A stretch of DNA of 64,000 nucleotides from Polynucleobacter campilacus (GCF_002206625.1 NZ_NGUP01000001.1:62001-126000); one strand, 5' to 3'. Positions 17,481 through 26,814 are shown, counted from the first letter of the stretch. The notes: generated from the letters alone by a model not told the origin. A program made the numbers and translations.

Positions 17481-18607
17481 TAGCCACCGATATAAGACAT
17501 TTCGACTTTACGAGATCCAGTCGATTGGTTTGCAGTATGGGAGCCGCGGATTTCAGAGTAATGATCATCGCGGGCAGCCCAAGTATTCATAATGGCATTA
17601 GCGATTTCTAAATCACTCTTTTCGGAACGTAACATCGTTTTGAAATCAAATCCTTCATTCGCAAAAAGACAGAGATACATTTGACCATCAGTAGAGATAC
17701 GAGCACGAGTGCATTCGTGACAGAAGGTTTGGGTGACACTGGAGATCACACCTACTTCACCTGAGCCATCGACATAGCGCCAGCGCTGGGCTACCTCGCC
17801 TGAGTAATTGGCTTCGATCGCTTCCAACGGAAATACTGCATTGATTCTGGCAATCACTTCCTTGGAGGGTAATACCTCTGCCATATTCCAACCATTAGAG
17901 CTACCTACGTCCATGAATTCAATAAAGCGCAGAATGACGCCACTACCCTTGAAGTGTTTTGCCATCGATACGATCTCATGATCGTTTGTGCCTTTTTTCA
18001 CCACCATATTCACTTTGATATTTTTAAAGCCGACTTCTTGAGCAGCAGCAATGCCATCTAAAACATCCGCCACTGGAAACTCGACATCATTCATTTTCTT
18101 AAAGATGGCGTCATCTAAGCCATCTAAGCTAACAGTAAGCCTTTGTAAGCCAGCAGCTTTTAGAGCAGCAGCTTTCTTGCGCAAAATACTGCCATTGGTT
18201 GTTAAGGTGAGGTCAAGCGCTTTACCGTCTGGGGTGCGTACTTGCGCCAACATTTCAATTAGCACTTCTAGGTTCTTACGAAGGAGGGGCTCTCCACCAG
18301 TCAAGCGAATCTTTTCAATACCCAATGTAGAAAAGATGGAAGTGAGGCGAGTAATTTCTTCGAAGCTCAGAAGTTCTTTGTGAGAAAGATAAGGATAGTT
18401 TTGATCAAAGACTTCTTTAGGCATGCAATAAGTGCAGCGGAAGTTACAGCGATCAGTGACGGAGATGCGCAAGTCACGCAAGATGCGCCCGCGTTTGTCT
18501 TGAGTATTGCCGTGAGGTGCAATCAGTTGGGACTCAATAGACGGCGCAAGGCCTTTGCCTTCATCAATGCGGATTGGGATTACTTTTGGGATTGCTTTTT
18601 CAACCAT
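17480..18607 (-). CDS. moaA: GTP 3',8-cyclase MoaA
   Basis: Radical-SAM enzyme starting molybdopterin synthesis from GTP. The first 4Fe-4S cluster is bound by C-x3-C-x2-C in [13 protein letters not shown], the second by the C-terminal cysteines in [14 protein letters not shown] plus MYLCLF, and the protein ends in the Gly-Gly that is essential in Moa[11 protein letters not shown] is the SAM-binding GGEP motif. I chose ATG 18607 ([11 protein letters not shown]), giving 375 residues; a TTG at 18652 in the same frame would add 15 and has an AAGGA only 3 bases away. It heads the moaA-mobA-moeA operon; moaC, moaD and moaE are not in this window. Confidence 0.93.
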   Translation of the reverse strand: MVEKAIPKVIPIRIDEGKGLAPSIESQLIAPHGNTQDKRGRILRDLRISVTDRCNFRCTYCMPKEVFDQNYPYLSHKELLSFEEITRLTSIFSTLGIEKIRLTGGEPLLRKNLEVLIEMLAQVRTPDGKALDLTLTTNGSILRKKAAALKAAGLQRLTVSLDGLDDAIFKKMNDVEFPVADVLDGIAAAQEVGFKNIKVNMVVKKGTNDHEIVSMAKHFKGSGVILRFIEFMDVGSSNGWNMAEVLPSKEVIARINAVFPLEAIEANYSGEVAQRWRYVDGSGEVGVISSVTQTFCHECTRARISTDGQMYLCLFANEGFDFKTMLRSEKSDLEIANAIMNTWAARDDHYSEIRGSHTANQSTGSRKVEMSYIGG

Positions 18608-18701
18608 ATTCTCAATTATGGCGGTGAAACGGGCTTTCTGCCAAACCGCCAAATATCCTTATGGGATAAATGACGGTCTGGAGAAAAAGCTTACATGAGG
18701 C

Positions 18702-21326
18702 TTAAACCGTTTTTTCCTGGCCGCCGGTTTCAACTAAAACCATTGGGCCATCCTGCAGGCTTGCTGCAGGTTTAGGAGCTCGGCCTAAGTTTGTTTGCTC
18801 AGGCTGAATCTGACCTTGTGCTTCTGCATGCTTAGAAGCATCAGTAGCAACCCAGATCATTCCAGCAGATTGCACAACGCTGTGCAAAGGAGTTTCTTCA
18901 AGCGCCTTGAAGGCAACCTTTGGAAGCTCTGGTGCAGATTTAGCAATCACTTCGATAGAAGATACTGCTGCGACGGTCGCAGCAGTCGGGACTGCTGTCA
19001 TTGGTGCTGCCGCTGCGGTGTTCTGAGTATCTTGCGCTGGACGATTTGATGGACGTGGAGCGCGAGGTGCTCTTTCGCCCCGTTCTTGTCTTGCGGCAGG
19101 CTTTGCATTACTAAAGCTATTCGCAAGATTCTGAATCGGCATCGATGCGGATGCGCCTGCCATGCCTACTGGAGGACCTGCAAATGGACTTGCTGATACT
19201 GCAGATCCATTGGCTACATCACCCTCAGTACGCTCATTTCTACCGCGACCACGACCACGACGGTTGCGACCACGACCACGCCGCTCTTCACCATCAGCAG
19301 TTGGTGAAGCTTCAACGCCAGGAGCAGCTTCAGTTGCAGGAGTTACTGCAGCTGGGTTTGCTTGACGCTCAGGCTTTGGACCATTTTGATTACGATTGCC
19401 ATTGCGGTTATTGCGGTTATTGCGGTTACCGTTATTACCTTCAGCAGCGCCTTCAGCGGCATTCGCTGCTGGACGCTCAGCACGTTCGCCATTGCGATCG
19501 TTACGCTCGCCACGACGATTACGACCACGGTTACGATCATTACCATTGGCATTACGACCTTGATTACGACCACGTGTATTGTTTTCTACTGGCTTCTCTT
19601 CAACTGCAGGAGATGAGGAGAACATCTTCTTGATAAATCCAAATAAACCACCAGAGCTTTCAACTTGTACTTTTTCAGTACGAACTGGGCGTGGCTGGCT
19701 CACTGGCGCAGGTTGAGCTGGTGTAATGCCTTTGACTGCCGCTTCAGGGCGTACCTTCACATCAGCATCCTTGCGGCTTACTGTGGTGTCGGTCTCAAGC
19801 TCACGAGCAGCCTCTTCAGCCATTACATAGCTAGCCTTTTGATCATCAAGACGTGGATCATCATGACGCAAACGCTCTAACTTGTAATGCGGAGTTTCTA
19901 AATGCTTGTTTGGAACCATCAAGACGTTCACTTTGAAGCGAGTCTCGATCTTAATGACTTCAGCACGTTTTTCATTCAAGAGGAAGGCAGCCACTTCGAC
20001 TGGCACCTGTGTATGAATCGCAGCTGTGTTCTCTTTCATTGCCTCTTCTTGAATGATGCGCAGAACTTGCAATGCAGAAGACTCAGTATCACGAATATGG
20101 CCTGTGCCATTACAACGCGGGCAAGTGACATGACTACCTTCAGAAAGGGCAGGGCGCAAGCGCTGGCGTGACATTTCCATTAAGCCAAACTTGGAGATCT
20201 TACCCATCTGAACGCGAGCACGATCATGACGCAGAGCATCGCGCAGGCGATTCTCAACATCTTTCTGAGCTTTGCTCGATTCCATATCAATGAAGTCGAT
20301 CACGATCAAGCCACCCAAGTCACGTAAACGTGCTTGACGTGCGATTTCATCGGCAGCTTCTAAGTTAGTACGAGTAGCGGTTTCTTCAATATCAGAACCA
20401 CGGGTTGCACGGGCAGAGTTCACGTCCACAGAAACTAAAGCTTCAGTGTGGTCGATCACAATCGCGCCGCCAGATGGCAGTGGCACGGTACGTGAGTATG
20501 CAGTTTCAATTTGATGCTCAATTTGGAAACGTGAGAACAAAGGCACATCATCTTGATAGCGCTTTACTCTTGGCAAGTTGTCCGGCATTACAACGGACAT
20601 AAATGCAGCAGCTTGCTCGTAGATATCATCGGTATCGATGAGGATCTCGCCGATATCCGGCTGGAAGTAATCACGGATTGCGCGAATCACGAGACTCGAT
20701 TCGAGGTAAATCAATAATGGCGCTGAATTGCCTTTAGCAGCCTCGTCAATCGCTTTCCATAACTGCATGAGGTAACTTAAGTCCCATTGCAATTCTGTAG
20801 CGTCACGACCAATACCAGCGGTACGAGCAATGATGCTCATACCATCAGGGATGTCTAATTGGGACATGGCATCACGGAGTTCTTGACGGTCTTCGCCCTC
20901 AATACGACGAGACACACCGCCTCCACGAGGATTATTGGGCATCAATACCAAATAACGGCCAGCCAAGGAAACAAAAGAAGTTAGAGCTGCGCCTTTTTGG
21001 CCGCGCTCTTCTTTTTCTACTTGAACAATGATTTCTTGACCTTCGCGCAGGGCATCCTTAATGGATGCATTGCGAACGTCTATACCTTCTTTGAAATAGG
21101 CTCTGGCAACTTCTTTAAATGGTAAAAAGCCATGACGCTCTTCACCGTAGTTGACAAAGCAAGCCTCCAGGGAAGGCTCAATACGGGTAATAACACCTTT
21201 GTAAATATTGCCTTTGCGTTGTTCACGACCGGCAGCTTCGATATCAATATCGATGAGTTTTTGACCATCTACGATGGCAACTCGCAACTCTTCTTGTTGA
21301 GTTGCATTAAATAACATGCGTTTCAT
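18702..21326 (-). CDS. rne: Ribonuclease E
   Basis: Main endoribonuclease for mRNA decay and for rRNA and tRNA processing. The N-terminal catalytic half has an S1 domain (about 37-120, RKGNIYKGVITRIEPSLEAC), the 5'-sensor region, the metal-binding DNase I-like domain (D301 in VDVNSARATRG, D344 in VIDFIDME) and the zinc-link cysteines C402 and C405 (TCPRCNGTG), at nearly the same numbers as in E. coli. The C-terminal half (about 500-874) is disordered: an Arg/Asn/Gly-rich tract at about 585-700 (GRNRRGERNDRNGER, NRNNRNNRNGNRNQNG) and then an Ala/Pro-rich part that probably carries RNA-binding and degradosome contacts. It is divergent from rluC with a 462-base gap, described separately. Confidence 0.95.
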   Translation of the reverse strand: MKRMLFNATQQEELRVAIVDGQKLIDIDIEAAGREQRKGNIYKGVITRIEPSLEACFVNYGEERHGFLPFKEVARAYFKEGIDVRNASIKDALREGQEIIVQVEKEERGQKGAALTSFVSLAGRYLVLMPNNPRGGGVSRRIEGEDRQELRDAMSQLDIPDGMSIIARTAGIGRDATELQWDLSYLMQLWKAIDEAAKGNSAPLLIYLESSLVIRAIRDYFQPDIGEILIDTDDIYEQAAAFMSVVMPDNLPRVKRYQDDVPLFSRFQIEHQIETAYSRTVPLPSGGAIVIDHTEALVSVDVNSARATRGSDIEETATRTNLEAADEIARQARLRDLGGLIVIDFIDMESSKAQKDVENRLRDALRHDRARVQMGKISKFGLMEMSRQRLRPALSEGSHVTCPRCNGTGHIRDTESSALQVLRIIQEEAMKENTAAIHTQVPVEVAAFLLNEKRAEVIKIETRFKVNVLMVPNKHLETPHYKLERLRHDDPRLDDQKASYVMAEEAARELETDTTVSRKDADVKVRPEAAVKGITPAQPAPVSQPRPVRTEKVQVESSGGLFGFIKKMFSSSPAVEEKPVENNTRGRNQGRNANGNDRNRGRNRRGERNDRNGERAERPAANAAEGAAEGNNGNRNNRNNRNGNRNQNGPKPERQANPAAVTPATEAAPGVEASPTADGEERRGRGRNRRGRGRGRNERTEGDVANGSAVSASPFAGPPVGMAGASASMPIQNLANSFSNAKPAARQERGERAPRAPRPSNRPAQDTQNTAAAAPMTAVPTAATVAAVSSIEVIAKSAPELPKVAFKALEETPLHSVVQSAGMIWVATDASKHAEAQGQIQPEQTNLGRAPKPAASLQDGPMVLVETGGQEKTV

Positions 21327-21788
21327 AACACTCTCCTATGGGGGAGGATGTCGTTGCGCGCTGCGTAGGAGACAAGTTAGGTGCCGCTTCAGGCATAGCC
21401 TATGGCGGTTTAATAGTGTGGATCATGCAAATCTGAGCATCTTTTGCTCAGTTCACCCAGTTAACTGTTGGTTAATTCGGTGCCACACTTGACGATCGCC
21501 GCAGAGACCTCCTTTAGGTCATCAATGCAGGCGCGCGCCTGAAAACTGTCTTCTAATCGCGGTTCGCGGCATACGGCACACCAACCCTGCGCCTCATTAC
21601 AACGGGGGAGGGGCAACCCCGGGAGTCTTTTAAAGGGCGACTCCAAGCTCCACGATTTAAACCTGAATCAGGCTCGTCTCGGGCCAATAAATTGGCTAGA
21701 GCGTTGATTATACGGCACAAGTTGAATGACAATGGGGTATTGTTGAGTCCCTTGTCGTTCTCCATGGAGCTGGCAAGAGAGATAAATC
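21327..21788 (-). promoter_or_regulatory. Long structured 5' leader of rne; no gene in this 462-base gap
   Basis: No credible protein gene lies here; the frames present lack ribosome sites and family features. Read toward rne, the region holds several stems: CTGAGCA/TGCTCAG at 21433-21451, GGAGTC/GACTCC at 21622-21644 and GGGG/CCCC at 21610-21620. A possible promoter lies at 21707-21732. If used, the rne mRNA would have a leader of about 375 bases. In E. coli a leader of similar length mediates RNase E control of its own mRNA; by analogy the same may hold here, which is inference. Confidence 0.6.
21707..21732 (-). promoter_or_regulatory. Candidate rne promoter
   Basis: On the minus strand there is a perfect -10 (TATAAT, 21712-21707) with TTGTCA (21732-21727) upstream. 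The spacing is only 14 bases, shorter than ideal, so the -35 assignment is weak. Confidence 0.4.
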
Positions 21789-22793
21789 ATGAAATCCGAC
21801 CCTATATTGACGCCAAAAGCAGTTTCAGGCCGCACTCCAGCCACAGTTCTTCTTCAGACTATTGGTCCTGAGGAGGCTGGCCAACGCTTGGATAACTATT
21901 TGCTGCGCTGGGCCAAAGGGGTTCCTAAAAGTCACGTTTATCGGATTATTCGTTCTGGCGAGGTGCGGGTTAATAAGAAGCGCGCCGAACCAACTACCCG
22001 TTTGGTAGAAGGCGATATCGTTCGAGTTCCGCCAGTCAGACTGGCTGAACCCGCCCAAATGGCAGAAGTCAATAGTGCCCACACTAAATCTCGGGCCCAC
22101 GGCTACTCAGACAAAATGCCCATTCTGTTTGAGGACGAGGCGCTGTTAATCGTAGACAAACCTCCTGGCTTAGCAGTCCATGGTGGCTCCGGAATTGCTT
22201 TAGGAGTGATTGAGACTTTACGCATCACTCGCCCAGAATTGAAGTTCTTAGAATTAGTTCACCGCTTGGATCGAGATACCTCTGGCGTATTGCTGCTGGC
22301 AAAAAAGCGCAGCGCCTTAGTCGAGCTCCATCGCCAAATTCGTGAAGGTCAAACGGATAAACGATATTACTTATTAGCTCATGGTGAAATTGCGCAAGGC
22401 GCCCAAGTGATGCAACTGAAGTATCCGCTCCATAAATATCTCTTGGCTAATGGCGAGCGCAGAGTGCGCGTCGACCCAGAGGGCTTACCAAGTCACACCG
22501 CCTTGCGTGTTACCAAGGCGATGAAGCGTGATGAAGTCGCGATTACTCTGGCGGAGGCGCAACTCAAGACAGGGCGCACTCATCAGATTCGGGTGCACCT
22601 TCAAAAACTAGGCCATGCCATCTTAGGCGACGATAAATATGGCTTTGAAGATCAAGATAAATTGATTAAATCCAAGCGCCTGTATCTTCATGCTCACCTG
22701 GCTGGCTTTACACATCCACGCACTGGTGAAAAGATGCGGATCGAATCCCCATTGCCGCCTGAATTTGCGGCCATGATGAAAAAATTTGAGTAG
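21789..22793 (+). CDS. rluC: 23S rRNA pseudouridine synthase, RluC-like
   Basis: Converts specific uridines of 23S rRNA (positions 955, 2504 and 2580 in E. coli RluC) to pseudouridine. It has an N-terminal S4 RNA-binding domain (about 31-90, GQRLDNYLLRWAKGVPKSHV and VNKKRAEPTTRLVEGD) and the RluA-type catalytic domain, with the nucleophile D161 in ELVHRLDRDTSGVLLLAKK. QLKTGRTHQIRVHL and GHAILGDDKYG complete the signature. Its position opposite rne matches E. coli, where rluC also diverges from rne, supporting RluC over RluD. The HAD phosphatase gene follows after 33 bases. Confidence 0.93.
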   Translation: MKSDPILTPKAVSGRTPATVLLQTIGPEEAGQRLDNYLLRWAKGVPKSHVYRIIRSGEVRVNKKRAEPTTRLVEGDIVRVPPVRLAEPAQMAEVNSAHTKSRAHGYSDKMPILFEDEALLIVDKPPGLAVHGGSGIALGVIETLRITRPELKFLELVHRLDRDTSGVLLLAKKRSALVELHRQIREGQTDKRYYLLAHGEIAQGAQVMQLKYPLHKYLLANGERRVRVDPEGLPSHTALRVTKAMKRDEVAITLAEAQLKTGRTHQIRVHLQKLGHAILGDDKYGFEDQDKLIKSKRLYLHAHLAGFTHPRTGEKMRIESPLPPEFAAMMKKFE

Positions 22794-22826
22794 TTAACGA
22801 AAATAAAAATAGCACGTAAAGCGAAG

Positions 22827-23501
22827 ATGATTGACGAGAACAAACAAGATCGCCGTTATGACCTGATAGTCTGGGATTGGGATGGAACGATTATGGATTC
22901 CACGCCCACTATCGTGGACTGTATTCAGCAGGCCTGTCGTGACTTAGGCTTTAAAGAGCCTGATGATGCATTGGCGAGCTCAGTCATTGGTTTGGGTATA
23001 CAGGACTCATTACGCAGAGCGGTTCCTTGGATTGAGCCAGTGCATTTTCCAAAATTGACGGATCGTTTTCGTTTTCACTATCTAGCAAAAGATCATGAGC
23101 TTGATTTATTTGTTGGTATTCGTGAGCTCTTGGAAAAGCTTCGGGCCGATCAATATCTCTTAGGCGTGGCAACTGGCAAATCCAGAGTAGGGTTGGACCG
23201 CTCTTTAAAACACCACGAGATTGGCCATCTTTTTCATGAAACGCGTACAGCCGATGAGTCTTTCTCAAAACCCCATCCTGGGATGTTGCTAGAGCTATCG
23301 GATCTCACTCAAGTACCTACTCGCCGGATGTTGATGATTGGGGATACCACACATGACTTAGATATGGCAGCCAATGCCGGAGTCGATGCGCTAGCCGTGA
23401 CCTACGGCGCTCACCCACCAGATACTCTGAAGACCTCCAAGTCATTGGCGCATGTTGATAATGTGGCAGAGCTGTCACAATGGCTTAAACATAATCTGTA
23501 A
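22827..23501 (+). CDS. HAD-superfamily hydrolase, phosphoglycolate phosphatase-like
   Basis: A 224-residue HAD phosphatase with motif I DWDGTIMDS (nucleophile D17, acid D19), motif II in LLGVATGKSR, the motif III lysine in SKPHPGML and motif IV GDTTHDLDMAANAG. The helical cap at about 30-95 places it with the phosphoglycolate/beta-phosphoglucomutase-like subclass. Genes of this kind regularly sit after rluC in beta- and gammaproteobacteria. The physiological substrate is unknown; 2-phosphoglycolate or another small sugar phosphate would be typical. The S49 peptidase follows after 28 bases. Confidence 0.88.
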   Translation: MIDENKQDRRYDLIVWDWDGTIMDSTPTIVDCIQQACRDLGFKEPDDALASSVIGLGIQDSLRRAVPWIEPVHFPKLTDRFRFHYLAKDHELDLFVGIRELLEKLRADQYLLGVATGKSRVGLDRSLKHHEIGHLFHETRTADESFSKPHPGMLLELSDLTQVPTRRMLMIGDTTHDLDMAANAGVDALAVTYGAHPPDTLKTSKSLAHVDNVAELSQWLKHNL

Positions 23502-23529
23502 CTGTATAGGCAACACTAAGGAATCGATC

Positions 23530-24477
23530 ATGGAAAACAATCCAAATCCTAATTGGGAGCGACAAGCTCTTGAGCATTTGCTTTTAGAGAATTTGAAAGA
23601 GACCCGCAAGGCACGTCGCTGGAAAGCGGTGCTGCGCGTTCTCACTTTAGTGGTGATTATTGGAGTGATTCTTTCAGTATTTGATTTTCATCTTCCTGGG
23701 CGCGGTATGGGCACAGAGAAGCACACTGCAATGGTGACGCTAGAAGGTGAGATTTCATCGAGCTCTATGGCCAATGCCTTAGATATCAACTCTTCACTGC
23801 TCTCTGCTTTTGAAAATGAAAACAGTGCCGGCGTTGTTCTGCGGATTAATAGTCCTGGTGGTTCACCAGTACAAGCAGGCATGATCAATGATGAGATTCA
23901 TCGTTTGCGCAAGCTCTATCCGAAGAAACCGTTTTATGTCGTGGTTGAAGATATCTGCGCCTCAGGCGGTTACTACGTGGCAGTAGCCGGGGATCAGATC
24001 TTGGTGGATAAAGCGAGTTTGATTGGTTCTATCGGAGTAATCATGGAAGGCTTTGGCTTCACAGGCCTGATGGATAAGTTAGGCGTGACCCGTCGCATGA
24101 TTACCTCGGGATCAAATAAAGGCATGCTCGATCCTTTTAGTAAGGAAGATCCTAAGCAGGTTGAGATGGTCAAGACCATGATCAATGAAATTCATCAGCA
24201 ATTTATTGCGGTAGTGAAAGAAGGTCGCGGCGCACGCTTGAAGGAAAGCCCAGATTTATTTTCTGGTCGTATTTGGAATGGCGAGCAGGCTGTCAAAATT
24301 GGTTTGGTAGATGGTTACGGCACAGTAGAGTCGGTAGCACGCGATATCTTTAAGGCGCCGGATATTCTGGACTACACCATGAAAGAAAATTTTGCAGAGC
24401 GTGTGGCTAAGCGCTTTGGTGCAGAGGCTGGTGCAGCTGCTGGCAAGGCTTTAGTGAAGGCACCAGATCTGAAGTAA
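23530..24477 (+). CDS. sppA: Membrane-anchored S49 peptidase, SppA type
   Basis: A signal peptide peptidase, degrading signal peptides left in the membrane. I use ATG 23530 (MENNPNPNWERQ), preceded by AAGGA, giving 315 residues; an upstream in-frame start lies inside the previous gene. One membrane anchor at about 33-51 (AVLRVLTLVVIIGVILSVF) precedes a single S49 domain, the short form found in Bacillus and many proteobacteria. The catalytic Ser is S145 in DICASGGYYVAV and the Lys is K197 in SGSNKGML; the 52-residue spacing equals that of the Bacillus enzyme. INSPGGSP forms the oxyanion region. Confidence 0.92.
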   Translation: MENNPNPNWERQALEHLLLENLKETRKARRWKAVLRVLTLVVIIGVILSVFDFHLPGRGMGTEKHTAMVTLEGEISSSSMANALDINSSLLSAFENENSAGVVLRINSPGGSPVQAGMINDEIHRLRKLYPKKPFYVVVEDICASGGYYVAVAGDQILVDKASLIGSIGVIMEGFGFTGLMDKLGVTRRMITSGSNKGMLDPFSKEDPKQVEMVKTMINEIHQQFIAVVKEGRGARLKESPDLFSGRIWNGEQAVKIGLVDGYGTVESVARDIFKAPDILDYTMKENFAERVAKRFGAEAGAAAGKALVKAPDLK

Positions 24478-24511
24478 AAATGAATACCTAAATAAAACGA
24501 AGTATCAAATC

Positions 24512-25282
24512 TTAGGCCAACAGTAGAAATACGGTTGGCCTGTTTTGTAATGGAGCGCATGCAGCCTCATTTGGATAGCGCTTACGCCAATCTGTTATCG
24601 AGAGCGTGGTGATCATTTCTGATGGAAGACTCAGGTCTACTCCTAAGCAAAGCAAAGATTGGGGTGCTAATGAATTCAAGCAGGCCATCAGCATTGCAGT
24701 ATTGCGATAGGGCGTCTCAATCCAAATTTGGGTTTGCTGTAGTTTTCGAGATTCTGCTTCAAGTTGCTTGAGTTTGGCACTTCGTTCATGGGTGTCTTGC
24801 GGTAAGTAGCCCTGAAAAGCAAAGCGCTGACCGTTAAGGCCGCTAGCCATCAGGCCTAATAAGATGGAGCTTGGCCCAACCAAAGGTTTTACCCTCGCAC
24901 CCAGTTGATGTGCTGCTAGAACTAGTTCTGCACCAGGATCGGCAACTCCCGGAACACCTGCTTCAGACATTAAGCCCATGTCATTACCAGCAAGCAGTGG
25001 CTTGAGTAAATCTGCAGGCTTCACAGCATCACCATACTTTGCATTGCGGGCTACACCACGCCATTCACTCATTTGCATTTCTTGAATAGTGCATGCAAGC
25101 GGAGAAATACTATCGACAGCTTTTAATAGTGCGCGCGCTGTTTTAGCATCTTCCACAACCCAGTGTTTAAGTTTTGCTGCTTGAGTGATAGTTTCAGTGG
25201 GCAAGACCCATGGCAACTGTTCGCTGCGCGCATCATCCCCTAAGGTATTGGGAACTAGATAGAGTGTGCCTAACTTTGCCAT
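24512..25282 (-). CDS. Tetrapyrrole-methylase-family SAM methyltransferase, RsmI-related
   Basis: 256 residues with the tetrapyrrole (corrin/porphyrin) methylase fold: an N-terminal GTLYLVPNTLGDDA, MGLMSEAGVPGVADPGAELV (the loop typical of RsmI-like enzymes), VKPLVGPSSILLGLMASG, RFAFQGYLPQD and QIWIETPYRN. RsmI itself 2'-O-methylates C1402 of 16S rRNA, but its usual start (GTLYVVATPIGNLDD) differs from the one here, so this is probably the shorter paralogue seen beside maf in betaproteobacteria. The target is unknown. It is 21 bases downstream of the maf-like gene on the same strand. Confidence 0.8.
   Translation of the reverse strand: MAKLGTLYLVPNTLGDDARSEQLPWVLPTETITQAAKLKHWVVEDAKTARALLKAVDSISPLACTIQEMQMSEWRGVARNAKYGDAVKPADLLKPLLAGNDMGLMSEAGVPGVADPGAELVLAAHQLGARVKPLVGPSSILLGLMASGLNGQRFAFQGYLPQDTHERSAKLKQLEAESRKLQQTQIWIETPYRNTAMLMACLNSLAPQSLLCLGVDLSLPSEMITTLSITDWRKRYPNEAACAPLQNRPTVFLLLA
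24514..24546 (+). terminator. Terminator after sppA, overlapping the convergent methylase gene end
   Basis: AGGCCAAC and GTTGGCCT (24534-24541) form a perfect 8-bp stem, loop of 12, followed by TGTTTTG on the plus strand. The T run is short. It overlaps the last codons of the opposite gene. Confidence 0.5.
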
Positions 25283-25303
25283 GAATAATTTTCTATTGTT
25301 CTC

Positions 25304-25912
25304 TTAATTCTTCACTGGAATGACAAACCCAGCATCACGCAATAAACCCGTTAGGGCAATCAGCGGCAAGCCAATGAGGGCTGTGGGATCATCACTCTTG
25401 ATCGACTTGAGAAGGCTGATACCAAGCCCTTCTGATTTAGCGCTACCGGCGCAGTCATAAGGCTCTTCTGCTACTAAATAACTTTTTAAAACATCATCTG
25501 GTAATTTTCGAAAAGTGACTTCAGTCGGAACGTTCAAGGTAGTTTGTGCATCCCCCTTCATTAAACAAAGCGCTGTATGAAAGGTCACTGTTTGCCCTCG
25601 CATCATTTGTAATTGCGCCAATGCTTTCTCGAAGTTACCTGGTTTGCCAATTGCAGCGCCACACAAATCTGCTACTTGATCAGAACCAATCACCCATGCA
25701 TGAGGATGTGCTTTTGCAACAGCTGCTGCTTTTGCCTTTGCAAGGCGCAGCGCTAAGTCGAGAGTGTTCTCACCGGTCAGGGGTGTTTCATCTACTTTTG
25801 GAGAGATCACTTCAAACGGAATACGTAAGCGCTGCAATAGCTCACGACGGTAAACCGAGGTGGACGCTAATATGAGCGGTGGATTTTTGGGTAAATTCAT
25901 TAAGTTACTCAT
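25304..25912 (-). CDS. Maf-family nucleoside triphosphate pyrophosphatase, YceF-like
   Basis: Hydrolyses non-canonical or modified nucleotides to monophosphates (7-methyl-GTP for E. coli YceF). The 202 residues show the Maf pattern: PLILASTSVYRRELLQRL with the conserved Ser and Arg, SPKVDETPLTGE, LRLAKAKAAAVAK, the metal/base segment WVIGSDQVADL, GKPGNFEKALAQLQMMRGQTVTFHTA, and DCAGSAKSEGLG near the end. The YceF subgroup is supported by position, divergent from yceD-rpmF-plsX as in E. coli. Only 41 bases separate the two divergent starts, so their promoters must be compact or overlap. Confidence 0.9.
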   Translation of the reverse strand: MSNLMNLPKNPPLILASTSVYRRELLQRLRIPFEVISPKVDETPLTGENTLDLALRLAKAKAAAVAKAHPHAWVIGSDQVADLCGAAIGKPGNFEKALAQLQMMRGQTVTFHTALCLMKGDAQTTLNVPTEVTFRKLPDDVLKSYLVAEEPYDCAGSAKSEGLGISLLKSIKSDDPTALIGLPLIALTGLLRDAGFVIPVKN

Positions 25913-25953
25913 TGCTACTGACTTTCGAGGATGCCTTGATTTAGACTGATGCC

Positions 25954-26532
25954 ATGAATCGTAATCAAGTTTTACCTCAAGTCCAGCTATCGGCTGAAGC
26001 TATTGCTCTAAAAAAGGTCGACTTTTGTGCTCCACAGTCGTATCAGGGGGCTGGTTTTTTGACTATGACTGATATGCCTAGGCTTGCTAAGGAGGCTTCA
26101 AGCGTTAAGCCCGGGGATGGCTTTGCCTGGCAAATGGAGACCCATTTTGAGGATTCGCCTGGAATCGAGCCTCGCCAAATCTTGGATTTAGCCTTAAAAG
26201 GCTGCCTTCACTTGGTTTGCCAGCGTTGCCTGCAGGATTGCGCGGTCAATCTAGACGAAAAACGGCGTTTTGTCTTTGTGGCTACTGAGGCTGAGGCAGA
26301 TGACTACCCTTTGGAGGATGAAGTGCAGGAACCCTTGGTCGCTAGCCAGCATTTCAACCTCCTGGAGACCATTGAAGATGAGGTTTTATTGTCTTTACCC
26401 TTAATTCCAAAGCATCCAGAGGGCTTTTGTGAGCCTCATGCCACAGTATTTGGGCTTGAGGATGAAGATGAGGGGTCCAATGAGCCTGAAAATCCCTTTA
26501 ACATATTGAAAAATATGAAGAAAAACTCATAA
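25954..26532 (+). CDS. yceD: YceD/DUF177 family protein
   Basis: 192 residues with the DUF177 core CLHLVCQRCLQDCAVNLDE, whose Cys-x2-Cys-x3-Cys may bind a metal, then an acidic segment (EAEADDYPLEDEVQ) and DEVLLSLPLIPKHPEGFC, the other conserved stretch. In plants and bacteria members of this family have been linked to 23S rRNA accumulation; the biochemical role is unclear. It lies upstream of rpmF, the usual arrangement in proteobacteria. rpmF has its own promoter-like sequence, so cotranscription is only partial at most. Confidence 0.85.
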   Translation: MNRNQVLPQVQLSAEAIALKKVDFCAPQSYQGAGFLTMTDMPRLAKEASSVKPGDGFAWQMETHFEDSPGIEPRQILDLALKGCLHLVCQRCLQDCAVNLDEKRRFVFVATEAEADDYPLEDEVQEPLVASQHFNLLETIEDEVLLSLPLIPKHPEGFCEPHATVFGLEDEDEGSNEPENPFNILKNMKKNS

Positions 26533-26602
26533 ACGGGGATTTTTCGGCCCTGTTGTTTTAAGAAGGCTTGATCGATAAATCAAGCATTTAGACGCTTTCT
26601 CA

Positions 26603-26611
26603 TGCTAGAAT
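26603..26611 (+). promoter_or_regulatory. Extended -10 promoter for rpmF
   Basis: TGCTAGAAT is an extended -10 (TGn plus TAGAAT, 5 of 6) 23 bases upstream of rpmF, and no good -35 is visible. An inverted repeat GCTTGAT/ATCAAGC lies just upstream. Confidence 0.45.
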
Positions 26612-26634
26612 GTCGCCTTGCTTAGGAGTTCAAT

Positions 26635-26814
26635 ATGGCCGTCCAACAAAATAAAAAATCACCTTCCAAACGTGGCATGCACCGTGCGCACGACTTTTTG
26701 ACCGCACCTGCTACGGCTGTAGAAGCCACAACTGGTGAGGCTCATTTGCGCCACCACATTTCACCAAACGGCTACTATCGTGGTCGTAAAGTTGTTAAAA
26801 CAAAAAACGACTAA
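26635..26814 (+). CDS. rpmF: 50S ribosomal protein L32
   Basis: A 59-residue gene beginning [20 protein letters not shown], the invariant L32 start, and containing [20 protein letters not shown]. It has no cysteines, so it is the zinc-free form as in E. coli. AGGAG lies 6 bases before the ATG. It is between yceD and plsX, the conserved arrangement that links ribosome and lipid synthesis, and a strong terminator follows before plsX. Confidence 0.97.
   Translation: MAVQQNKKSPSKRGMHRAHDFLTAPATAVEATTGEAHLRHHISPNGYYRGRKVVKTKND

Noticed and set aside
19145-19633. Plus-strand frame of 162 codons rich in His and Asp opposite rne
   Set aside because: It is the complement of the Arg/Asn/Gly repeats of RNase E; repeats of that kind leave several frames open on both strands. 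No ribosome site or family feature.
21461-21765. Small frames in the rne leader
   Set aside because: No ribosome sites, odd composition, and they overlap strong stem-loops; better explained as leader RNA.
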